Source of the DNA: Fibrobacterota bacterium
GTDB lineage: Bacteria; Fibrobacterota; Chitinivibrionia; Chitinivibrionales; Chitinispirillaceae
DNA length: 22,404 nt
Direction: 5' to 3'
Assembly: GCA_023436145.1 (NCBI GenBank)
Contig: JAEZKP010000029.1
Span: 1 to 22,404, forward strand
Program-made: the position numbers and the translations under genes
Notes under the pieces: model-generated
Databases searched by the model: none
What the model was told of the DNA's origin: nothing
What the model saw: the letters and a program-made list of their open reading frames with translations, nothing else
Part shown: positions 16,275 to 22,404 of the stretch, one piece after another
Position numbering within the stretch: position 1 is the first letter of the stretch
Layout: each line of letters starts with the position of its first letter

Positions 16275-16432
16275 AGGCTATTCAGATTAGCCTGTCACAA
16301 ATAAGAACCCTTTTGTTTCAGGGTTTTGTTATGTATTTTTCAGGATAAAGAAAAAGGTGATCTTGGCATTTGCATGCAGGTTATTGCACCTTTTTCCCGG
16401 CTGCCGGTTCCTTCCTCGCACGATGTAACCGG
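16275..16432. promoter_or_regulatory. Run of four hairpins in the gap between 16224 and 16488
   Basis: Four inverted repeats follow each other: AGGCTA/TAGCCT (16275-16293), AACCC/GGGTT (16306-16325), AAAAAGGTG/CACCTTTTT (16351-16395, a good terminator for the minus-strand gene ending at 16488), and CCGGTT/AACCGG (16404-16432). All lie upstream of the truncated secreted-protein gene on the minus strand. Only the third is confidently a terminator. The others could be leader structure or 3' end processing signals. Confidence 0.5.
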
Positions 16433-16487
16433 TGGCCTACTTTTTTATTTATAACAGGTTAACGACTTCTCTAATTTTATTGTTTTG

Positions 16488-18182
16488 CTATTTGATCAGC
16501 ACTAAACGATCATCACTCCTTTGGTTCATGAAACTCAATTTTACCCAGTTTTCATCTCTGGCAATACTGGAAATATGCACTTCGTCAATCATTCCATTGA
16601 AATAACAGTATCCGAAATCAACCGGAAAGGTCGCTTTTGTGAGAAAACGGCCAATAGTCAGGTCACCGGTAGTATCTCTGTTAAGTCCATCAACATTATG
16701 GGTATAGACAGCACTTGTACCAGCCACCAGTTCGCCATTACAGAACAGAAACTGAGAATTTCCCTGTTTAACACCTGTGAGCTGTATCCACTTTTTCTCT
16801 GCTGCCGGAAAATTTGACATGCGCCAGTGCAGATTCTGGCTGAAGGTAGATAATTCCCAATTGGGTGTACCTGCCGGCAAATAGGAGAGCTGTAAAAAGT
16901 ACTGCTGAAATCCTTTGGATACGACAGTGTGGTGATTTTTATCGAGTGTATCTGCATATACCCATGCGGAAACCGTAAAATTTCCATCCTCCGGATAATT
17001 GAGTTTTCCGCTTCTGGTGTTTGGCATTATGATGTAGCTGGAATCCCCGTCAAACACACGTGCATTTCCTACTGCACCCTTTGCGAAATTGTTATTAAAC
17101 ATACAACTGGCAGTTCCATTGAAAGAATTGGCTGTGGCATCTTTTGCAGGATCATTACTTTTTTCTTCTAAATGCCATACACCCTCAAATCCTGCAGCAG
17201 TGTCGAAAACCATAGTGCTGTTGGAAGCTTTAATCGCTACGGGATTTCCCCAATACATCGTTATTGATTGTGTACTGTCGTGACCATAAACCGTATCTAC
17301 CTTTACCCATATTTCAGCCATTTGTCCGGACGCATCCCATCGGGATATTTCAAATGGAAGTTTTTTACCACTCATATCTGTAAAAAGAATATCACTGCCA
17401 TCGGAAAGAGCCTGTGTAAAAGTGAAGTTGTGACTGTTGAGACGGATAAGAACAGGAAAGTTGAAGACGTCTCCGGTAATATCTGCTCCTGAAGGAGAGG
17501 TGTTAAGGATAATGACTTTGTAATTTTCCCATTGAAGATTACTGATAAGTGTTATTTCATTTGACTTTACCGGAATGTTAAAGCGGATTACTTTGAATTC
17601 AGTACTGTTGCCGGTGGAATAATAAAGGACTGGAAATGTTCCGGCCGGGACTTTGTCTATAGTTACAACAGGTTCACCGGTAAGCCACTTTCCAATACTG
17701 GTACCAGGTAGGTAAACATAGCTGCCAATGGAAACGTTATTTTCCGGTAGTGATATCCGGATTGTTCCGGGGGCCTTCAGGGTGTCCACAGATAATGTGC
17801 AAACGCGATTGAGATATGTTTCTACTGCAAATCTGATAAGGCAACTTCCATCAGAGGTGTCCTGAGCTTCGATAGTATATTTGCCGGAATCCGGGGCCTC
17901 AATGGAGTAGAATCCTGATGGGTCAGTAATGGCTATGGATATTTGTTGTAATGGTGGATCGGTTATGGAATTGTAACCTGTACTTATTAAAGAAACCCGG
18001 ACATTTTCAGCCGGTCTGCCATCAGAAGTAACAATGGTTCCCACAACCACCGGATTTCCTCCTCTGGAGCCACCGCCATCAGAAACCGGAGAGTTAGAAC
18101 AAGCACACATGAGTGCAAGTATTGTTCGTGCAACCCACACCATTGCGTAACTTACAATGTTTTTCGCTCTAATCCGGTTCAT
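16488..18182 (-). CDS. Exported surface protein: carboxypeptidase-regulatory-like + DUF2341 + LamG/concanavalin-like domains (second paralogue)
   Basis: This 564-residue protein starts with a signal segment (VSYAMVWVARTILALMCACSN); Cys26 or Cys28 may be lipidated, but neither has a standard lipobox. The mature start SDGGGSRGGNPVVVGTI is followed by a regulatory-like domain (DGRPAENVRVSLIS, about 44-115), DUF2341 (VIILNTSPSGADITGDVF, about 222-330) and a LamG fold (GFEGVWHLEE; FTVSAWVYADT; GMIDEVHISSIARDENWV, about 335-560). It is built like the protein at 3958-5523 and shares its phrases, but has a longer N-terminal region. It is probably an extracellular binding protein with no visible catalytic residues. 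Its ATG overlaps the stop of the preceding regulator gene as ATGA (18179-18182), so translation is likely coupled. The terminator at 16351-16395 follows. Confidence 0.8.
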   Translation of the reverse strand: MNRIRAKNIVSYAMVWVARTILALMCACSNSPVSDGGGSRGGNPVVVGTIVTSDGRPAENVRVSLISTGYNSITDPPLQQISIAITDPSGFYSIEAPDSGKYTIEAQDTSDGSCLIRFAVETYLNRVCTLSVDTLKAPGTIRISLPENNVSIGSYVYLPGTSIGKWLTGEPVVTIDKVPAGTFPVLYYSTGNSTEFKVIRFNIPVKSNEITLISNLQWENYKVIILNTSPSGADITGDVFNFPVLIRLNSHNFTFTQALSDGSDILFTDMSGKKLPFEISRWDASGQMAEIWVKVDTVYGHDSTQSITMYWGNPVAIKASNSTMVFDTAAGFEGVWHLEEKSNDPAKDATANSFNGTASCMFNNNFAKGAVGNARVFDGDSSYIIMPNTRSGKLNYPEDGNFTVSAWVYADTLDKNHHTVVSKGFQQYFLQLSYLPAGTPNWELSTFSQNLHWRMSNFPAAEKKWIQLTGVKQGNSQFLFCNGELVAGTSAVYTHNVDGLNRDTTGDLTIGRFLTKATFPVDFGYCYFNGMIDEVHISSIARDENWVKLSFMNQRSDDRLVLIK

Positions 18183-19024
18183 AGATGGATATTCCTTTGT
18201 GTCAATGGAAACATCTGCAGGTTTATCTGATAAACCTCTTCAGCGGGTTCATTTTCTGAAGCTGCCATGCTGAGAAGTTCATCTGTAAAACTGCGAAATC
18301 GTTCTTTCATTCGAGCAAGAGTCGCACTGCTTGCGCTTATTGTCAATCCCTGAAATTCACGTTCTTCCTTCGGGCACTTCTCCAGTGCCTCTGCCGCCCG
18401 TTGCAGCATGCCCAGATGATAATTTTTGAGTGCCATAGATTGTATCTCGTATTCAGATGATATAACCTTGTCAGATGCATGCCAGGAACCTTCAGAATCC
18501 TGATAAATCAGATTCAGATTTTTTAACAAATTGATGGATTTTTTTATCTTCGGAATATTTACTGACGGTACAATGCATTTTGCAATTGCTTCCGGATCGC
18601 AGCCCAAGCCGGCATGAGTGACAAGTTCTCTAACCACCGGATGATACCATTGGGAGAAATATTCATATTGCTGGCTGTTAAGGAATTTGACATTTGATCG
18701 TCCTCGCAAACGGACCATCTCTCCAAAAAAACGGTTTTTCTCACTGTTGGTGGATGAGTTATTAAATCCCACTAAACATTCGAAATACTGGATCTCCTTG
18801 GAATTGAGTTCCATGGCTGCTGCATATTTTTGCATGGTGCTGACAGTAAGGTTCTGACGTCTGGAAAGGATATCTTTTAATGTGCTTACTGCCACACCTG
18901 CCTTCAAAGCGAAGGAACGGTGAGAGAATCCCCGGGAGGCTTTCTTCTGATGGTTGAAATAATCGCTCAGAAAAAAACGATAATCGACATAATCGAAAAT
19001 CGAGACCCGGTATTTATTTCCCAT
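18179..19024 (-). CDS. TIGR02147/DUF4423 family putative transcriptional regulator (second paralogue)
   Basis: This 281-residue protein has the family opening block IFDYVDYRFFLSDYFNHQKK and a probable helix-turn-helix at about 32-72 (FSHRSFALKAGVAVSTLKDI). It then shows YFECLVGFNNSSTNSEKNRFFGEM and the closing motif VYQINLQMFPLT. It aligns along its whole length with the protein at 3122-3961. The AAGGA ribosome site sits 7 bases upstream of the ATG. The gene is first in a two-gene unit with the DUF2341/LamG protein, overlapping by ATGA, exactly as in the other pair. Its function as a transcription regulator is inferred from the HTH; what it controls is unknown. Confidence 0.85.
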   Translation of the reverse strand: MGNKYRVSIFDYVDYRFFLSDYFNHQKKASRGFSHRSFALKAGVAVSTLKDILSRRQNLTVSTMQKYAAAMELNSKEIQYFECLVGFNNSSTNSEKNRFFGEMVRLRGRSNVKFLNSQQYEYFSQWYHPVVRELVTHAGLGCDPEAIAKCIVPSVNIPKIKKSINLLKNLNLIYQDSEGSWHASDKVISSEYEIQSMALKNYHLGMLQRAAEALEKCPKEEREFQGLTISASSATLARMKERFRSFTDELLSMAASENEPAEEVYQINLQMFPLTQRNIHL

Positions 19025-19180
19025 ATACTAATCCTTTGGCTATTGCATTGCTGTAATATAAGCAAAAAAATAAGAAAGAAGGATAAAAAAGTTAAGATGT
19101 CCGAACAAAAGAAGACATAAATAATTGAGAAATAAGGCGATGTAAAAAAGAAAAAAAGAATAAATGGTAAAAAGCCGAAC

Positions 19181-19490
19181 AAAGTGAGGGGACGAAAGTG
19201 AGGGGACGGACTATTTTTATCATTTTAATCCAAGTAAAGATACGATCCAAATGCATGAATAAAAAAACGAACCGGTTTTGAATATCAATAGCAATAGAAG
19301 GTTTTCAGTACCGGAAGCTTTTAATGAAATCGAGTGGTAGTTAAGAAAAAAGGAACAATGTTGAGAATGGAGCAGTTTATTCCAACAGAAGAATTTGAGT
19401 GGATTAATTACAGGGAAAATGCCGCTAGAAAGAGCCGAACTGAAAACCGGGAAAAAAAGGAAAAAAGTAGTCCGTCCCTAGGTAGGGACG
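19181..19490. repeat. Palindromic repeat unit with inverted ends (REP/MITE-like)
   Basis: It begins with a perfect tandem 14-mer, AAAGTGAGGGGACG twice (19181-19208). GGGACGGACTA (19203-19213) is inverted at TAGTCCGTCCC (19468-19478), flanked by T-run and A-run. The right end adds a perfect hairpin, GTCCCTA-GG-TAGGGAC (19474-19489). The unit spans about 310 bases and encloses only a doubtful 66-codon frame. The word GGGGACGGA recurs at 21887-21895. It may be a non-autonomous element or the eroded remnant of a larger one. The rest of 19025-19536 is AT-rich spacer. Confidence 0.5.
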
Positions 19491-19536
19491 CAATCAAGGT
19501 TAAAAAGAGCCGCTCTTTAAACCAGAGCATTTGAGT

Positions 19537-20661
19537 TTAGTGAGTTAATGTGATACTCCCTTTTCTGAACTCCATTGGGCTGATTTGAGTCGATGACTTA
19601 AATACACGATTGAAATGAGAAATACTGTTGAATCCGACCGCCAAAGCAATATCAATTACCAGACGGTCTGTTTCCTGTAATAACCGCTTTGCCTCGTGAA
19701 TACGAATTGATGTAAGGTATTGTTTGAAGCTCATTTTAAAGACATCATTCATAGTTTTTGCTATTTTTTTCTGTGATATCCCCAGAGATTCACCCATAGT
19801 CAGAATTGAGATTTGAGGATCAGAAAAGTGCTCCGCCAAATAAGTGGAGATTCGCTGTGCATCAATATCCCGGTAATTACTGATTTCCTTTTTGTCGTAA
19901 GTAATAACAATGTTACTGGTTTTTGAGGATGAAGCGGTTCTGAATAGAATGTATACAACAATTAATGTTACAATAACCACAAGTGCTGCAATTAAATAAA
20001 TGTTGGGACTTTTTGACAGATAAATCCTGGAGATGGTTAAGGTATCAATAACTCCGGTTTGAGCTGTTGAACCACTTTCTATTTGCAGTGATGTGACCTT
20101 TGAGAGATCTGTTGGTGCCACATCCTTCAGAGAAAGATTATTCTTCTGATACCACCATTCCGGTATAATGAATTGTTCCAAAGGAATAGATATTGTAACC
20201 GGAGTAGAATCGAGTATGAGATCCTTTTTCAGGTATCGTTCACTGAGAGGATTATTGTTTTGTGAAACTGCCGGATCAAATACTTTCAGATAAAGCTTGC
20301 AGTCAAACAATCGTTTTGAAGCAATACGGATATTAAGCTTGTTAAAACGGTTACAATCCAGAAATGTTTTGCGGTTGTTATTTAAAGGGATTACAATTCC
20401 GGCATAGGGGAAGGGAAAACCTGATCTTAATATATAACTTATTGCAATACTTGAGGAATCTCTATCAATCGAGAGTACTTCTGAATTTCCCGCAGAATGC
20501 ATTTCTAAACGATCATCATAGGTGGTAATCTGCCGCTCATCGAATTTAATGTTATAATTTCTGAAAGATGATTGAATTATTGTTCCACACAAAATGGCAA
20601 TGATTATCATTGAGATAATAAGGAGTATAATATTAAAATTTTTTTGTTCAATCCTTTGCAT
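19537..20661 (-). CDS. Membrane-anchored AraC-family regulator with external sensor-like domain
   Basis: This 374-residue protein has a short cytoplasmic start, a transmembrane helix at about 9-30, and an extracytoplasmic domain at 31-218. A second helix follows at about 221-240, then a linker and an AraC HTH at about 270-370. The HTH has both helix pairs (ISILTMGESLGISQKKIAKTM; VIDIALAVGFNSISHFNRVFK) and the SPMEFRK end. The external part is beta-rich with a pattern resembling galactose-binding-like CBM folds (ISYILRSGFPFPYAGIVIPL; VTISIPLEQFIIPEWWY; VTSLQIESG), so direct sensing of an extracellular or periplasmic sugar is plausible but not shown. It is divergent from the lichenase gene, with 145 bases between starts, making that gene the likeliest target. 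The ribosome site is weak. Confidence 0.82.
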   Translation of the reverse strand: MQRIEQKNFNIILLIISMIIIAILCGTIIQSSFRNYNIKFDERQITTYDDRLEMHSAGNSEVLSIDRDSSSIAISYILRSGFPFPYAGIVIPLNNNRKTFLDCNRFNKLNIRIASKRLFDCKLYLKVFDPAVSQNNNPLSERYLKKDLILDSTPVTISIPLEQFIIPEWWYQKNNLSLKDVAPTDLSKVTSLQIESGSTAQTGVIDTLTISRIYLSKSPNIYLIAALVVIVTLIVVYILFRTASSSKTSNIVITYDKKEISNYRDIDAQRISTYLAEHFSDPQISILTMGESLGISQKKIAKTMNDVFKMSFKQYLTSIRIHEAKRLLQETDRLVIDIALAVGFNSISHFNRVFKSSTQISPMEFRKGSITLTH

Positions 20662-20688
20662 AATTGGTATAAAAACTTCTCAAAAAAG

Positions 20689-20738
20689 GGTTTTTGCGGT
20701 TTTTGCACACATAATGGATACCTACTGCAAAGATTTGC
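20689..20738. promoter_or_regulatory. Candidate regulator-binding region between AraC-type gene and lichenase
   Basis: GGTTTTTGC occurs twice in tandem (20689-20697 and 20698-20706). Thirty bases on, GCAAA-GA-TTTGC (20727-20738) is an inverted pair of the same TTTGC core. Direct and inverted half-sites in the short gap between an AraC-type gene and its neighbour are the usual setting for AraC operators. The gap is 145 bases long and must hold both promoters. Binding is inferred. Confidence 0.45.
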
Positions 20739-20806
20739 GCTCTGGTGGTGTTTATATTCAGATAACGTTTTAAAAATAACTCAAAACAATCAGCTAAAGG
20801 AATTTT

Positions 20807-21778
20807 ATGAACAACCTTTTTTTATACTTTATAGGAATAGTACTTATGTTGAATTTTACATCAGGTGCGAAAAATTACAAGGGAGCCGAACTATACTCCA
20901 AAAAATTAGTTAAATACGGGCGTTTTGATATCCGTATGCGTACTATAAGCGGGAGTGGAACAATTTCATCGTTTTTTCTCTATTATGATGACTCATATAA
21001 GGGATTGCCGGAGCCTTGGCGTGAAATTGATATAGAAGTCTTAGGAAAGTCTAACAATGTGTTTCAGTCCAACATCATCACAGGAGATGCAGGTGATAAA
21101 ACCACATCAGAGGAGTTGCACACTTTTGAAAATTTATCTTTAGATTATCATACTTATACACTTGAATGGACACCGGATTATATTGCCTGGTTTTTTGATG
21201 GTAAAGAAGTGCGACGTACTAAAGGCTCCCAGATAACTGAATGCCAGCTTAAAGAGATGTCTTACAGATTTAATCTTTGGATCTCTGATGCCCCAGGCTG
21301 GGCAGGCAATTTTAACCCATCAATCCTGCCGGTATACCAGTATATAAATTGGATCAAGTATTCAAAATACACACCTGGTTCCGGTATCAATGGAACTGAT
21401 TTCACCCCTGAATGGGAGGATAATTTTAATAGTTTCGATTCAAATAGATGGGGTAAGGGTGACTGGACTTTTGATGGAAATCTGGTCGATTTTACAGCTG
21501 ATAACATTGTGATTAAAGATGGATATTGCATCATTTGTCTGACAGACAATAACAAAACCGGATTTTCAGGAGAGGTTCCTAAAGATCAAGCCACTTCGAT
21601 TAAAGGAAGTAGAAGAGCCTTTTCACCTGTATCTCCAAAATCTGATAAGGTTAATCTGTTATCACTCGATGGCAGGCGTTTACCAATTAATCTGGGTATA
21701 AATGACCAGGGCCAATCCGGTGTATGGATCAAAAAAGATAAAGATGGATTTCTGCCAGTACTTAAAATTAACAAATAG
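20807..21778 (+). CDS. GH16 endo-beta-1,3-1,4-glucanase (lichenase), circularly permuted, Fibrobacter type
   Basis: This 323-residue secreted enzyme cleaves beta-1,4 bonds in mixed-linkage glucans such as lichenan and barley beta-glucan. The signal peptide is about 1-21. GAELYSKKLVKYGRFDIRMR and WREIDIEVLG give the nucleophile Glu73, the helper Asp75 and the acid/base Glu77. Residues 86-93 (FQSNIITG), YTLEWTPDYIAWFFDG and FNLWISDAPGW follow. The segment DFTPEWEDNFNSFDSNRW to about 270, which is N-terminal in Bacillus lichenases, lies here after the catalytic part, the same natural permutation as in F. succinogenes lichenase. The Ser-rich PXSSSS linker of that enzyme is absent; instead residues about 277-323 contain a short VNLLSLDGRRL sorting-like tail. 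AAAGGA precedes the ATG by 5 bases. Divergent from the AraC-type regulator. Confidence 0.93.
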   Translation: MNNLFLYFIGIVLMLNFTSGAKNYKGAELYSKKLVKYGRFDIRMRTISGSGTISSFFLYYDDSYKGLPEPWREIDIEVLGKSNNVFQSNIITGDAGDKTTSEELHTFENLSLDYHTYTLEWTPDYIAWFFDGKEVRRTKGSQITECQLKEMSYRFNLWISDAPGWAGNFNPSILPVYQYINWIKYSKYTPGSGINGTDFTPEWEDNFNSFDSNRWGKGDWTFDGNLVDFTADNIVIKDGYCIICLTDNNKTGFSGEVPKDQATSIKGSRRAFSPVSPKSDKVNLLSLDGRRLPINLGINDQGQSGVWIKKDKDGFLPVLKINK

Positions 21779-21805
21779 ATAATATGTGCTTTACAGGGTC
21801 ATTTT

Positions 21806-21839
21806 AAAAAAACGGATAATTAATCAGTCCGTTTTTTTT
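21806..21839 (+). terminator. Intrinsic terminator of the lichenase gene
   Basis: AAAAAAACGGA (21806-21816) pairs with TCCGTTTTTTTT (21828-21839) across an 11-base loop. The run of eight T residues and position 27 bases after the stop codon make this a good intrinsic terminator. Confidence 0.8.
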
Positions 21840-22094
21840 ATGATTTGATAAAATTTAGCTTTGAAAAATTTCTCCGTTCTCAGATTGGGGACGGAGGAAA
21901 CAATGGTACGGATAAAATCCAAAACGTTCCTCTATCCACATCTTTAATAGTAAAAATGAATATTCAAGTCAGAAGTGTTTGGCTATTTTGATAAAATTAA
22001 GATTGAATAAGAAGTAGGGCATGTAAATAAATTCCAAATCACAAGCGTCAAATCTTAAACAAATCCCAATTCCCAATTATTCAAAATCCAAATA
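21840..22094. other. Gene-free spacer with a small hairpin and AAATCC-type words
   Basis: No gene was recognised. There is a CTCCGT...ACGGAG hairpin (21872-21896) containing GGGGACGGA, a word shared with the repeat at 19181-19208. From about 22028 the sequence consists of CCAAATC/CCCAATT-type words, the reverse-complement style of the insertion inside copy A of the 5' repeat. Confidence 0.45.
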
Positions 22095-22210
22095 AGAAAA
22101 GAGTAGATAGAGGTCACTATCCTGTTTGGAATTTATAGTTTGTGAATTTGTATTTTCTGGTCTGAAATCCCAAATCTCAAGTTGTTTTTTGCAGTGATCT
22201 TTTGTTTAAT
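22095..22210 (+). repeat. Diverged dispersed repeat, copy B
   Basis: This is a direct-orientation counterpart of 214-410, with the shared blocks AAAAGAG..(G/A)TAGAGG, CTATCCTGTTT, TTTCTGGTCTG and GCAGTGATCTTTTGTT. It lacks the ~70-base middle part of copy A. The MITE follows immediately, overlapping its TTAATTA end. Confidence 0.6.
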
Positions 22211-22347
22211 TAGTTCCTGTTCAAAATGCACTAAATCCGTCATGCCCGAGTTGTTTTATCGGGCATCCATCCTAAAAAATACAGGAAAAAGATAGATTCC
22301 AGCTCCAGATCAATTAGCATTCGTTTATTTTGAACAGAAACTAATTA
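22206..22347 (+). mobile_element. MITE-like element, well-preserved copy 2
   Basis: This element of about 141 bp starts TTAATTAGTTCCTGTTCAAA and ends TTTGAACAGAAACTAATTA, giving imperfect inverted ends of about 20 bp with one mismatch. Fifteen bases of the right end (TAATTAGTTTCTGTT, inverted) are identical to the IS ends at 14239 and 15943. Inside are CATGCCCGA...TCGGGCAT (a REP-style hairpin) and GATGGAT-class words. It has no coding capacity. Copies or fragments are at 444-586 and 7352-7403. Confidence 0.75.
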
Positions 22348-22404
22348 CAGCGATGGGTTATTTGGCGAATCTTTCGAGGTAACAAATAAGCTCAGTTTCA
22401 GATA

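Noticed and set aside
16351..16436. Possible c-di-GMP or other known riboswitch
   Set aside because: Some words resemble the GEMM aptamer (GCCACCGG, GCAGCCGGG on the minus strand), but the conserved core and tetraloop receptor cannot be placed.
19181..19208. Possible CRISPR repeat start
   Set aside because: Only two adjacent 14-mers without spacers, and no cas genes nearby.
19334..19534. 66-codon plus-strand frame inside the palindromic repeat unit
   Set aside because: It is highly charged and low in complexity (many K/E/R), has no recognisable domain, and its 3' part is made of the repeat's hairpin end.

Overview
The window looks like a chromosomal stretch from a member of the Fibrobacterota (Fibrobacter/Chitinispirillum-like). 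Three things point there: two TIGR02147/DUF4423 regulators of the type expanded in that phylum; a GH16 lichenase with the circularly permuted layout known from Fibrobacter succinogenes; and many secreted enzymes ending in a short 'I-x-D-x-x-G-R' beta-sandwich tail resembling type IX secretion sorting domains. This assignment rests on family recognition only; no marker gene or rRNA is present.

Layout. 1-213 is the 3' end of a group II intron (maturase C-terminus, then domains V and VI). 214-983 is repeat-rich non-coding DNA with a diverged repeat, a decayed ~142-bp MITE and a 22-bp palindrome inside a candidate promoter. 984-7227 (+) is a four-gene group: an HExxH metallopeptidase-like protein (DUF6055/Svx-like) with a beta-helix repeat region, a TIGR02147 regulator, a DUF2341/LamG surface protein overlapping it by ATGA, and a second DUF6055-like peptidase. 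7415-14134 is a hemicellulose block: a CE6-type acetyl esterase and a GH43-CBM6 enzyme (-), a GH43_12-like enzyme (+), and an alpha/beta-hydrolase of acetylxylan/feruloyl esterase type (-). 14238-15944 is an intact ISNCY-like insertion sequence with perfect 18-bp ends; it has cut off a small secreted-protein gene (15937-16224). 16488-19024 (-) is a second TIGR02147 + DUF2341/LamG pair, again joined by an ATGA overlap. 19025-19536 holds a palindromic repeat unit. 19537-21778 is a divergent pair: a membrane-anchored AraC-type regulator with a large external domain (-) and the lichenase (+). 21779-22404 has an intrinsic terminator, a second copy of the 5' repeat and a well-preserved MITE.

How it fits together. 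The enzymes cover mixed-linkage glucan cleavage (GH16), arabinoxylan side-chain and xylo-oligosaccharide removal (two GH43) and de-esterification (CE6, alpha/beta-hydrolase), all apparently exported. The membrane AraC protein is a plausible sensor for extracellular glucan. The TIGR02147-DUF2341 pairs, occurring twice with identical overlap geometry, are the best candidate for an undescribed regulator/surface-protein module. The MITEs share their ends with the resident IS, which suggests a mobilising relationship.
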